Shown here piece after piece: positions 53,165 through 61,887 of a stretch of DNA of 64,000 bases. Position 1 is the stretch's first letter, and every line of letters begins with the position of its first letter. Source of the stretch: an uncultured Lachnospiraceae bacterium (GTDB lineage Bacteria; Bacillota; Clostridia; Lachnospirales; Lachnospiraceae); assembly GCA_910578825.1 (NCBI GenBank), contig CAJTSB010000002.1, positions 74,051 through 138,050 on the forward strand, written 5' to 3'. A program made the translations under genes and the position numbers. The notes beneath the pieces were generated by a model. It ran no database searches and was not told the origin of the DNA. It was given only the letters and a program-made list of their open reading frames with translations.

Positions 53165-53421
53165 GCTTCCTCATCTTCCTCTGACTCATCTTCACCCACA
53201 ATGGTTACTTTGCTGCTATACACTTCCTCCACGGCAATGGATAATGGTTTCTTGTTCGATGGGCTGTCTATCATAGGATCTTCTCCGCCGATAATCTGTC
53301 TTGCTCTCTTTGAAGTTGCCAATACAATGGAATAGCGGCTGTTTACTACCGGTTCGTCACCGATTTCCACACCGCTGTTTACCACTTTCATCAAATCCGT
53401 ATAAGAGGGATGTAACATCAT
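53161..53421 (-). CDS. rpoZ: RNA polymerase omega subunit
   Basis: Small subunit that aids polymerase assembly. The 87-residue form has MLHPSYTDLMKVV, VNSRYSIVLATSKRARQIIGG and an acidic tail EDESEEDEEA. Several Met codons occur within four residues; an ATG at 53430 overlaps the gmk stop, 53421 has GGAG ten bases upstream and 53418 is the family's usual start, so the exact choice is uncertain. Confidence 0.92.
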   Translation of the reverse strand: MMLHPSYTDLMKVVNSGVEIGDEPVVNSRYSIVLATSKRARQIIGGEDPMIDSPSNKKPLSIAVEEVYSSKVTIVGEDESEEDEEA

Positions 53422-53426
53422 AATAA

Positions 53427-54062
53427 TCATTCTCCTTTCGCAAAGCCTTTTAGCTCTGCCCTTATATTTTCAATTAACATATAATTCCTTGCCACACGGG
53501 CATGTTCATTTTTTATGATAGAATGCACTTCCTGTACACATTCTTCCAGATCATCATTGATTACAAAATAATCGTACTGTTCTACACCCTGCGCCTCTTC
53601 AAACGCGCGTTTCAGCCTTGAATCAATGGTCGCCTCATCTTCTGTTCCCCGGTTCACGAGCCTTTTTTTCAGTTCTCCGGCGTCTGGCGGCGACACAAAC
53701 AGCAAAAGCGTATCGGGATAAGCCTCTTTGACTTTCAACGCACCCTGGATTTCAATCTCCAGAATAACGTCCCTGCCCTGCTCTAACTGACCTACAACAT
53801 ATTCCTTCGGCGTGCCGTAATAATTGTTGACATACCTTGCATACTCAATCAATGCTTCCTTTTGAATCATCTTCTCAAATTCTTCTTCTGATACAAAAAA
53901 ATATTCTTTGCCATGGCATTCCCCCGGTCTCGGAGACCGCGTAGTCGCTGAAATACTGAGCGCATAATTCTGCGGGTATTCCTCCAGAAGACGTTTCATA
54001 ATCGTCCCTTTTCCGGCTCCTGAAAAGCCGGAAACTACCACTAAAATTCCCTTTTTATCCAT
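53427..54062 (-). CDS. gmk: Guanylate kinase
   Basis: Phosphorylates GMP to GDP. Walker A-like VVSGFSGAGKGTIMKRL, SATTRSPRPGECHGKEYFFV for GMP, and RDVILEIEIQGALKV. The frame opens at 54083 with TTG; the ATG at 54062 (MDKKGILVVVSG) has AGAGGA nine bases upstream. Classical order yicC-gmk-rpoZ, but without remA (DUF370) between yicC and gmk. Confidence 0.97.
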   Translation of the reverse strand: MDKKGILVVVSGFSGAGKGTIMKRLLEEYPQNYALSISATTRSPRPGECHGKEYFFVSEEEFEKMIQKEALIEYARYVNNYYGTPKEYVVGQLEQGRDVILEIEIQGALKVKEAYPDTLLLFVSPPDAGELKKRLVNRGTEDEATIDSRLKRAFEEAQGVEQYDYFVINDDLEECVQEVHSIIKNEHARVARNYMLIENIRAELKGFAKGE

Positions 54063-54075
54063 CTGTATCGTTCCT

Positions 54076-54954
54076 CTATTCAATATTCTGAATCTGCTCC
54101 CGTACCTTTTCGATATCCGTCTTTAAGTTGATGGCGATATCCGAAACTTCCATGTCATTTGCCTTGGACAAAATTGTATTTGCCTCACGGTTCATTTCCT
54201 GCGCAATGAAATCAAGTTTCCTGCCGATATTCTCTCCCTGCATCAACGTCTCTTTCATGCTGCTGATATGGCTTTTCAGCCGAACTGTCTCTTCATCCGT
54301 GCAGATTTTGTCCGCATAGATTGTGACCTCCGTCACCAGTCTCCCTTCATCTATCTGCGTATCTTCCAGCAATTCCTGAATCTTATCCGTCAGTTTCTTA
54401 CGATACTCTGCAATAATCTCCGGAGAACGCTCCTCAATCTGTCTGACATATTCTGCCATCATATCCAGCTTGCCAAGCAAATCTTCGCGCAGCTGCTCTC
54501 CCTCACGCGTTCTGGTATCCACAAACTTCTCTGCCGCTCCACGAATTGCCTGCTCCAAAAGCTGCCACCACTCTTCCTCATCCAGCTGCTGAGCCTCCAT
54601 GGTAAGAATTTCCGGAAATCTTGCAAGCGCTGATGCCGATAATTCCAGCGGGAGATCAAACTGTTCCGCCATCTGCCGCATACTATTTACATATTCTCCG
54701 GCGAGTTCCTCGTTATATTTTAGCTGCAGATGATTCTCCATACACTCTTCATAAGAGATAAAAATGTCAACCTTACCGCGCTGGGCATATTCTTTGATGA
54801 GATTTCGAATTTTGCTTTCAAAAAGGTTTAATTTCTTAGGTATCTTGATAGAAACGTCGAGATACCGATGATTTACCGACTTCATTTCCACTACGATCCG
54901 GCGTGATTCGTTGCCGGTTTCACAACGCCCGAATCCAGTCATGCTCTTTATCAT
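54076..54954 (-). CDS. yicC: YicC family endoribonuclease
   Basis: A 292-residue member of the YicC/YloC family, reported as an endoribonuclease. Starts MIKSMTGFGRCETG, with NHRYLDVSIKIPKKLNLFESKIR and a C-terminal MNREANTILSKANDMEVSDIAINLK. The frame opens three codons earlier; 54954 is preferred for spacing to GGGA. First gene of the block from the promoter at 55034-55062. Confidence 0.93.
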   Translation of the reverse strand: MIKSMTGFGRCETGNESRRIVVEMKSVNHRYLDVSIKIPKKLNLFESKIRNLIKEYAQRGKVDIFISYEECMENHLQLKYNEELAGEYVNSMRQMAEQFDLPLELSASALARFPEILTMEAQQLDEEEWWQLLEQAIRGAAEKFVDTRTREGEQLREDLLGKLDMMAEYVRQIEERSPEIIAEYRKKLTDKIQELLEDTQIDEGRLVTEVTIYADKICTDEETVRLKSHISSMKETLMQGENIGRKLDFIAQEMNREANTILSKANDMEVSDIAINLKTDIEKVREQIQNIE

Positions 54955-55033
54955 GAATAACATCCCACTTTCCTAAGCTACCCTCCGGGCGCGCCATCAT
55001 CTATCCCGGCGACTCGAAGGTACAGATGGGTCT

Positions 55034-55062
55034 ATTATAAAACAGTTTCCAGAAATAGTCAA
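55034..55062 (-). promoter_or_regulatory. Promoter of the yicC-coaD block
   Basis: TTGACT (55057-55062), a 17-base spacer and TATAAT (55034-55039), about 80 bases before yicC. It begins about 20 bases after the stop of the LRR gene. Confidence 0.85.
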
Positions 55063-55083
55063 ATTTTCTTTTTCCGTTCCGTT

Positions 55084-56682
55084 TTATTTGCACACGACGG
55101 TCTTTGCCTTGCTCCACGCACTGTATAACTTATATATGTCTTTTTCTGTTTCCGCTTCCTTATAGGAGCGTATCCGGACGTAATACTTCTTTCTTTTTTG
55201 CAAACCCTGCCCGATTGTCACAGACGTGGTTCTGTTACGCTTTACGGTCACGACATTTGTTGCATTCTTATTTTTAAATTTGCGGTCTGTACTGTATTGG
55301 ATCTTGTATCCAGTGGCATATTTGTCCAATGCCCAGCTTATTTTTACCTTTTCCCTTCCCATTACCCTGGCTGTGAGCAATTTGGGTCTTTGTGGACAAA
55401 CCTTCACCTTGATTTTAACGTACGTCGCATTGTATCTGGCAGTTTTTCCTGCCTTCACGGTGATGGTCGCAATTCCTGTATTTTTTATAGAAACTTTCCC
55501 ACTTCTGTTCACGGTCACAATTTCTGGATTGGAACTTCTATACGTCAGTTTTCCATCCCCTGTCTTTAATTCTGCATTCAGGCAAAAAGAACGATTTCCG
55601 TATGTTTTGTTGTATTCCCTGGTGGATTTTATGCGCTGGGATTTTTTCATCAGAGAAAAAGCAATTTTGTTCTCCTTCGCATACTCCTGGGCTCGGGAAC
55701 CCTTTTTTCCATAGATTGTCAAATCGCTGCTGCAATTCTCAAATAGCCCATTTCCAAATCTTCTCATACTTTTCGGAATCGTTATGCTATTCAGTTTTAT
55801 GCAATCCAAAAATGTATAATTTCCCATCGTTGGTACGCCTTCTGAAATCTTTACATTTGTCAGATTTATACAGCCGGAAAACGTATAGTACCCCATCCTT
55901 CTCAAGCTTTTCGGAATATTTATTTTTTCTAAGCTCTCACACTTGGAAAATGCAAAATCGGCGAAATGTTTCACCCCATTCGATATCTTTACTTTTCTTA
56001 AATATCTGCAATTTTCAAAGGCGAATCTACCGATTTCCTCCACACTTCCCGGAATTGTCACCTTTTCCAGGCGACAATTTTGAAAGGCATGTTTATAAAT
56101 GCCCGTTACCCCATCTGGAATGTCGACCTCGCCCGTTCTTCCTCCCGGACAGTAGATTAGTTTCTTATTATGATCATATAAGATGTTATCTTCTGAATAA
56201 TAATTGCGATTATCCGCATCCACCTTCAAATTTTCCATGGTATTACAATTCCAAAATGCCCTTTTTCCTATTTTTACCACATTTTTTGAAATTTCTATGC
56301 CTTTCAGGCTGACACAGCCGTCAAATGCCTCGATTCCGATACTCGTCACGCTTTTCGGGATATCAATTTCTGCCAGTTTTTTACAATTGTAAAACGCTTT
56401 GCTGCCAATCGCTGTCACGCCTTGCGGAATCGTTATTTTTTCATCCTGTCCTGTATACTGTTTCAATACTCCATTCTTGATCACAAATCCATCTGCTGCC
56501 GCAGCGTTATCTCCTGATACAGCCCTGTTATTTCCAGCCATATCCTGTTTTGATAGTTCCTGCTGCTCCCAATCCCTGGATTGTGCCGTTGTCTGCGCTT
56601 CCGTTTCCATAGGGGTGGGAACCAACAATGCTACGCTGATCGCCAACGCCATGAGACTTTTCCTGATATTTTGATGATACAT
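55084..56682 (-). CDS. Secreted BspA-like leucine-rich repeat protein with Big2 and FN3-like domains
   Basis: A 532-residue exported protein: signal peptide (about 1-30), about ten LRR_5/BspA-like repeats (about 75-300; units such as ITIPKSMRRFGNGLFENC), a Big2-like domain (about 340-425) and a C-terminal FN3-like module (about 430-532, ending in WSKAKTVVCK). The open frame starts five codons upstream with TTG; GGAGGAAAAAGGA before the ATG at 56682 fixes the start. Family members bind host or microbial surfaces; no anchor motif is visible. The C-terminal module is shared with the neighbouring paralogue family. Confidence 0.9.
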   Translation of the reverse strand: MYHQNIRKSLMALAISVALLVPTPMETEAQTTAQSRDWEQQELSKQDMAGNNRAVSGDNAAAADGFVIKNGVLKQYTGQDEKITIPQGVTAIGSKAFYNCKKLAEIDIPKSVTSIGIEAFDGCVSLKGIEISKNVVKIGKRAFWNCNTMENLKVDADNRNYYSEDNILYDHNKKLIYCPGGRTGEVDIPDGVTGIYKHAFQNCRLEKVTIPGSVEEIGRFAFENCRYLRKVKISNGVKHFADFAFSKCESLEKINIPKSLRRMGYYTFSGCINLTNVKISEGVPTMGNYTFLDCIKLNSITIPKSMRRFGNGLFENCSSDLTIYGKKGSRAQEYAKENKIAFSLMKKSQRIKSTREYNKTYGNRSFCLNAELKTGDGKLTYRSSNPEIVTVNRSGKVSIKNTGIATITVKAGKTARYNATYVKIKVKVCPQRPKLLTARVMGREKVKISWALDKYATGYKIQYSTDRKFKNKNATNVVTVKRNRTTSVTIGQGLQKRKKYYVRIRSYKEAETEKDIYKLYSAWSKAKTVVCK

Positions 56683-56739
56683 TCCTTTTTCCTCCAATAA
56701 TATTGTACATTTTCTGATTTTTCCGCATTAATTACATAT

Positions 56740-56772
56740 CTACAGAGACAGTAAATTTCCCTGCCCCTGTAG
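56740..56772 (-). repeat. Stem-loop between decayed paralogue and LRR gene
   Basis: Arms CTACAGGGGCAG and CTGTCTCTGTAG on the minus strand form a 12-bp stem with G-U pairs and a nine-base loop. No T-run follows. The G-U pairs favour a fold on the minus-strand RNA. Confidence 0.5.
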
Positions 56773-56800
56773 TTTGTTCTCTTTTTCTTCGATTTGGCTG

Positions 56801-57534
56801 TTACTTGCACACCACTGTCTTCACCTCACTCCATTTTCCATAGATGGATTCCGGAACGGCAATGCCTCCGTGATAACCATAATGCGTCTTCACATTTTTG
56901 TAATTCCTCACACGCACATAATACGTCTTTCCATGCGATAGACCTTTTATCGTTTTTTTAAGATTTGTTGTCTTCAACGTTTTCCGTGATTTCCGGAACT
57001 TCTTGTCACGAGCAATCCGGATTTGTCTTCTTAAAAGTCACCTTCGGAGGTTTTATCTCCTTCCCCGTATATTCTGCCTGCTTATGGGACAATTTCACTG
57101 ATATTCCCTGCCGTGAGACCCACGCAAAAGCAGCATACCTTCCATAACGGGCAGTTGCGGGAACCTTTCCGTTTTCTCCGGGGAGACCAGACCTTTCCAC
57201 TCTGGTCTGTAAGGCAAGTTGCCAGTTTCCCGGCTGCCCCCTCAAAATGGATGTCAAGCTGGCCGGAGCTTTTCAAGGTTATCTGGTAACGCTGCCCGTC
57301 GTCCCCGGACACCAGTCGTCCCTGTATCTTCTTTCCTGGCTTTAGTTGCCGCGCCCTTGTCTTAGCCCCGGTACTTCTTGCAGGGCTTCTTTCTGTCATT
57401 TCCCGGGAAAGCGGGGCATCATCCGATGTCACTGGAAGTCCTGCTGCCCTGACATTGTCTGCATATGCTCCGAAACTGCTTGCCGCCAATGCCAGGGCGC
57501 AGAGCAGGGCTGTTATCTTTTGTAATCTTATCAT
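56801..57534 (-). pseudogene. Secreted PPC/FN3-type paralogue, decayed (copy 1)
   Basis: Starts with an intact ribosome binding site (AAAGGAG) and signal peptide (MIRLQKITALLCALALAASS), then the first PPC-like segment up to about KVWSPRR, then jumps to ENGKVPATARYG and HKQAEYTGKEIKPPK, and then, in another frame, to the C-terminal module (IRIARDKKFRKSRKTLK to KWSEVKTVVCK). Compared with the intact copy at 58709, two internal deletions with frame changes have removed about half the gene. It cannot make a full protein. Confidence 0.85.
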
Positions 57535-57584
57535 TGTGGATTCTCCTTTCCCGGTATGTTCATTCCTTTATCCTGAATCAACTG

Positions 57585-58641
57585 CTACTTGCACACTACC
57601 GTTCTCACCTTGCTCCACTTTCCATAAATGGTTTCTTCAACGGAATCATTGACACCCCAATGTTTAAAATAACGCGTCTTCACATCCTTGTAGTTCCTCA
57701 CGCGCACATAATATTTCTTTCCATGTAACAATCCTTTTATTGTTTTCCTAACATTTGTCGTCTTTATAGTCTTTACTGACTTTTTAAATTTTTTGTCACG
57801 GGCTATTTGAATCTGGCAGCCGGTGGACTGGGCGTTCTTTTTGACTGACACCTGCACCTCCCCGGGCTTTCTGCTGCTTGCACTCCTGACTTTCCCGCGT
57901 ACTGGTGTTACCGTGAAGATGGCGTAGGCAACCGTATCATTATCATCAAACTCTTGATCAACCCACCACATAGTCTGTATTATCATATATCGCCCTATCT
58001 TCTTTGGGGTGTATCCCGTACCTTCCGTTATTCCCTCTTCCCAATATCGAGGCACTCCGGTATTTCTTTTCAAGTATGGTTTTTTGCCTTTCCTTATCCA
58101 GCAGCGGTTTAGCAGCTTTCTTGCGCGTGTCGTTACCTTCAAATCTCGCTTTTGCCGATTGAAATGTGGCAGTGACTGCATAGACCAGCCCTGTTTCAGG
58201 AATCTGCGCGCTTTTTGCAATCTGAACCTGATAGTAATAAGTACCTTTCTTTAGTTGGTAGGTCTGCTTTCCATTGGCTGTCCTCCGTGGAGACCAGCCT
58301 TTTCCATCCTTGTCGGTGAGGCAAGCTGCAAGTTTCCCGGCTGCCCCCTCCAAATGGATATCAAGCTGGCCGGAGCTATTTAAGGTTATCTGGTAGCTTT
58401 GCCCGTCGTCCCCGGACACCAGCCGCCCCTGCACCTTCTTCCCAGGTTCCAGTTTCTGCGCATTGGTTTTTGCCCCGATATTTTTTGTTGCTCCTCTTTC
58501 CATAGTTTCCCGGAAAAGTGGCGCATCGTTCGACGTCACTGGAAGTCCTGCTGCCCTGGCATTGTCTGCATGGGCTCCGAGACTGCTTGCCGACAATACC
58601 AGGGCACAGAGCAGGGCTGTTATCTTTGGTATTTTTTTCAT
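57585..58641 (-). pseudogene. Secreted PPC/FN3-type paralogue, frameshifted (copy 2)
   Basis: Begins MKKIPKITALLCALVLSASS with GGGAGG upstream and follows the intact copy through FEGNDTRKKAAKPLLDKE. There the sequence loses about 150 residues (the second PPC-like segment and more) and the frame changes; the C-terminal part (GRYMIIQTMWWVDQEFDDND to KWSKVRTVVCK) is readable in the other frame. A truncated secreted protein could still be made. Confidence 0.85.
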
Positions 58642-58755
58642 TGTAGATCCTCCCTTTCTGGCATATTCCAGGCATATCATTCAAAACTGATTTTGCCCCG
58701 ATTAACTGTTACTTGCATACCACCGTCTTTACCTTGCTCCACTTTCCATAGATGG
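58530..58755. repeat. Direct repeat unit A spanning gene boundary
   Basis: This stretch (signal-peptide region of copy 2, ribosome binding site, spacer and C-terminal codons of copy 3) is nearly identical to 60106-60331, offset by 1576 bases. Such boundary-spanning identity marks a tandem duplication. Confidence 0.75.
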
Positions 58756-60217
58756 ATTCCGGAACCAATGTATTCCCGAAATAGTTCGTCGTTACATCCT
58801 TGTAATTCCTCACCCGGACATAATACCTCTTCCCGGGTGTCAGCCCTTTCAGTGTTTCCTTAAGGTTAGTGGCCTTCCATGTTCTTCTGGCTTTCCTAAA
58901 CTTCTTGTCACGGGCTATCTGGATCTGATAGCCTGTTGACTGGGCATTCTTCTTGATTGATACCTGTACCTGACCCTTCTGTTTGCTGCTGACACGGCTA
59001 ATCTTCCCACGTGTCGGCGTCACCGTGAAGATGGCGTAGGTGTCATCAAACCATGTGCCGTGCGGCGGGGACCAGCAGTTCTGTGTAATCCGATACCTTC
59101 CAATGTCCTTTATAGGGCCCATCATCGATTCTCCAATGCCTCGCATAAGGGCATCAAGCGTATATCCGCCTTCCTTATCATGATACCAGTCACTATAATA
59201 TGCTTTCTTAAAATGTTTCTTCAGGGTTATCTTCGGGGGCTTTATCTCCTTCCCCGTATATTCTGCCTGTTTATGGGACAGCTCTACCGATACGCCTGCC
59301 GGCTTAACCCGCGCATATATTTTGTAATTTCCATAACGGGCGGATGCCGGGACTTTTCCATTTTCATCCCGTTTAATGCTGACTCCTACATAATACGTGC
59401 CGGCCGGCAGGAGGTTAAGCATTCCAAGCTCGCTGCCAAAATTCTCCCAGTCCGTCTTCCATTCCCCATCGAACTCTTTCCTCCAATCCGGATTCTCCCA
59501 ACCATCCGTCATGCGTTTCCCATATTTATTGTACAGGGTCACCACGAAAGTCTCCGGCGTCTGGTCTGCCACCTGCGTGTTGATAGAAAACGAAAGCTGT
59601 GACATTCTTTTCAATGTGAACTTGTAATATTCCGTAGGCGAGTTCTGTGCAAGGTGTCCATAAAACTCCCTATCCAAAGGGGCTTTTGCTGCCTTTTTCC
59701 ACGTGTTGTTGTCCTCAAACTTTGCCTTTGCGGATTTGAATTTGGCAGTGACTGCATAATCCAGCCCTGTTTCAGGAATCTGCGCGCCTTTTGCAATCTG
59801 AACCTGATAGTAATAAGTACCTTTCTTTAGCTGGTAAGTCTGTTTCCCATCGGCTGTCCTTCTCCGGGGCGCCCAGCCCTTCCCATTCTTATCTGTGAGG
59901 CGACCCGCCAGTTTCCCGGCAGTCCCTTCCAGATGGATGTCAAGCTGCCCGGAGCTCTTCAAGGTTACCTGGTAACGCTGCCCGTCGTCCCCGGACACCA
60001 GTCGTCCCTGCACCTTCTTCCCAGGTTCCAGTTTCTGCACGTTGGTCTTTGCTCCAGTGTTTGCAGCGCTTCTTCCCATCGTTTCCTGTAAGGGTCCTGC
60101 ATCGTCTGACGTCACTGGAAGTCCTGCTGCCCTGGCATTGTCCGTATAGGTTCCGAGACTGCTTGCCGACAATACCAGGGCACAGAGCAGGGCTGTTATC
60201 TTTGGTATTTTTTTCAT
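58709..60217 (-). CDS. Secreted protein with PPC-like and FN3-like modules (copy 3, intact)
   Basis: A 502-residue exported protein: signal peptide (about 1-33), two beta-sandwich segments resembling bacterial pre-peptidase C-terminal domains (about 63-170, with GKKVQGRLVSGDDGQRYQVT and LKKGTYYYQVQIAKG; and about 178-320, with EFYGHLAQNSPTEYYKFTLK and LLPAGTYYVGVSIKRDENGK), a linker with HKQAEYTGKEIKPPKITLK, and a C-terminal FN3-like module (about 410-502) ending in KWSKVKTVVCK. The frame opens at 60256 but GGGAGG seven bases before 60217 fixes the start. No wall anchor or catalytic motif is seen; function unknown. Confidence 0.85.
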   Translation of the reverse strand: MKKIPKITALLCALVLSASSLGTYTDNARAAGLPVTSDDAGPLQETMGRSAANTGAKTNVQKLEPGKKVQGRLVSGDDGQRYQVTLKSSGQLDIHLEGTAGKLAGRLTDKNGKGWAPRRRTADGKQTYQLKKGTYYYQVQIAKGAQIPETGLDYAVTAKFKSAKAKFEDNNTWKKAAKAPLDREFYGHLAQNSPTEYYKFTLKRMSQLSFSINTQVADQTPETFVVTLYNKYGKRMTDGWENPDWRKEFDGEWKTDWENFGSELGMLNLLPAGTYYVGVSIKRDENGKVPASARYGNYKIYARVKPAGVSVELSHKQAEYTGKEIKPPKITLKKHFKKAYYSDWYHDKEGGYTLDALMRGIGESMMGPIKDIGRYRITQNCWSPPHGTWFDDTYAIFTVTPTRGKISRVSSKQKGQVQVSIKKNAQSTGYQIQIARDKKFRKARRTWKATNLKETLKGLTPGKRYYVRVRNYKDVTTNYFGNTLVPESIYGKWSKVKTVVCK

Positions 60218-60331
60218 TGTAGATCCTCCCTTTCTGGCACATTCCAGGCATATCATTCAAAACTGATTTTGCCCCGATTAACTGTTACTTGCATACCACC
60301 GTCTTTACCTTGCTCCATTTTCCATAGATGG
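60106..60331. repeat. Direct repeat unit B spanning gene boundary
   Basis: Partner of 58530-58755; covers the signal-peptide region of copy 3, its ribosome binding site, the spacer and the last codons of copy 4. Confidence 0.75.
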
Positions 60332-61874
60332 ATTCTGCTACTTCCGTTCCCGGGCAATAAACGGTTTTTACATCTTTATAATTTCTTACCCGCACATAAT
60401 ATTTCTTTCCGTGTGACAATCCTTTCAATACCTCCTTGAGGTTTGTCGTCTTCAGAGTCCTTACTGACTTCTTAAACCTTTTGTCGCGGGCAGTCTGGAT
60501 CTGGTAGCCCGTGGACTGGGCGTTCTTCTTGACCGACACCTGTATCTGCCCTTTCTTTTTGCTGCTGACACGGCTGATTTTCCCGCGTATCGGCGTTACT
60601 GTGAAGATGGCGTAGGCATAAGTGGCATCTGGAGAAACATAATAATGATGATGCCCACTATCCCCTATCCGGTACCGCCCAATTTCCCTGATGCGATATG
60701 TCCTCTCGCTTGACAGTGGGGGGCTGAAATATTTCCAATTCCAATTATCCGTCGTCATGTGCCAGAATTCCCCGGCAATTCTTTTTATGCTGGAATCATT
60801 TATGCCATATGGCTCCTCTTCATAACATGCATCTTTCGGGTATAGTTTCCTGACTACCTTCGGCGGCTTAATCTTTTTTCCCGTATATTCCGCCTGTTTG
60901 CTGGCAAGCTCAAACGACATTCCCAGTCCCGAGACATTCACATTAACTTTGTACTTCCCATACCAGGCAGATACGGGGATTTTCCCATTTTCATCTTTTT
61001 TTATGCTGACCCCCACGTAATAGTCACCTGCCGGCAGGATTTCATTCAGCCCCGGTTCAGGGCTATACTCATTTTCAAGACCATCATATTCGTCCCAACT
61101 GCCATCATTTCCATCATTCCCTCTATAATCCCCATCCTCTCCCAAAAGGTCCTTATACTTCCACCAACTGGACAAAGCTTTTCCCTGCTTATTATACAAT
61201 GTCACCTCACAGGTTTCCGGCCTGTCGTCTTCTTCCGTTATGTAAAATACAAGATGGGACACCCGTTTCAATGTAATCTTATAATATTCCACAGGTGCGT
61301 TCTGCGCCAAGTGCCCATAGAATTTTTTGCCTAACAGCGGCTTTGCTGCCTTCGTACGTGTGGTGTTGTCCTCAAATTTTGCTTTTGCAGATTTAAATGT
61401 GGCAGTGACAGCATAGTCCAGCCCTGTTCCGGGAACCTCAGTTTCTTTCGCTGCCTCTACCTGGTAGTAATAAGTACCCTTCTTCAACTGGTAGGTCTGT
61501 TTTCCATTGACTGTCCTCCATGGAGACCAGCCTTTCCCATTCTTGTCTGTGAGGCAAGTTGCCAGTTTCCCGGCACCTCCCTCCAGATGGATGTCAAGCT
61601 GACCGGAGCTTTTCAAGGTTATCTGGTACTTCTGTCCTGCACTTCCCGGCGAAAATTTCCCCTGCACTTTCTTTCCAGATAATAATAGTTGTATATCAGT
61701 TTTTGCTTTCGTATTTTTTGCAGTGCCTATTTCCATCGTTTTTCGAAAAAATTCACCATTGTCCGGCGTCACCATTTTGGGCGCTGCACTGGCATCATCT
61801 ATATAGGTTCCAAAACTGCTTGCAGCCAATGCCAGGGCACAAATTATGGCTATTAACTTGTTTCCTCTTGTCAT
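60285..61874 (-). CDS. Secreted protein with PPC-like and FN3-like modules (copy 4, intact)
   Basis: A 529-residue paralogue of copy 3: signal peptide (MTRGNKLIAIICALALAASS), PPC-like segments, HKQ-type linker (SKQAEYTGKKIKPPKVV), and the FN3-like C-terminus ending in KWSKVKTVVCK. It is more divergent than copies 1-3 and carries a long acidic Gly/Asp/Asn insert (about 270-300). AAAGGGAGG precedes the ATG at 61874; the frame opens at 61949, inside the Rhs gene. It lies 13 bases after the Rhs stop and is probably cotranscribed with it. Confidence 0.85.
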   Translation of the reverse strand: MTRGNKLIAIICALALAASSFGTYIDDASAAPKMVTPDNGEFFRKTMEIGTAKNTKAKTDIQLLLSGKKVQGKFSPGSAGQKYQITLKSSGQLDIHLEGGAGKLATCLTDKNGKGWSPWRTVNGKQTYQLKKGTYYYQVEAAKETEVPGTGLDYAVTATFKSAKAKFEDNTTRTKAAKPLLGKKFYGHLAQNAPVEYYKITLKRVSHLVFYITEEDDRPETCEVTLYNKQGKALSSWWKYKDLLGEDGDYRGNDGNDGSWDEYDGLENEYSPEPGLNEILPAGDYYVGVSIKKDENGKIPVSAWYGKYKVNVNVSGLGMSFELASKQAEYTGKKIKPPKVVRKLYPKDACYEEEPYGINDSSIKRIAGEFWHMTTDNWNWKYFSPPLSSERTYRIREIGRYRIGDSGHHHYYVSPDATYAYAIFTVTPIRGKISRVSSKKKGQIQVSVKKNAQSTGYQIQTARDKRFKKSVRTLKTTNLKEVLKGLSHGKKYYVRVRNYKDVKTVYCPGTEVAESIYGKWSKVKTVVCK

Positions 61875-61887
61875 CGTAATCCTCCCT

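Noticed and set aside
54062..54083. remA (DUF370) between yicC and gmk
   Set aside because: The gap is too small; the two genes nearly overlap.
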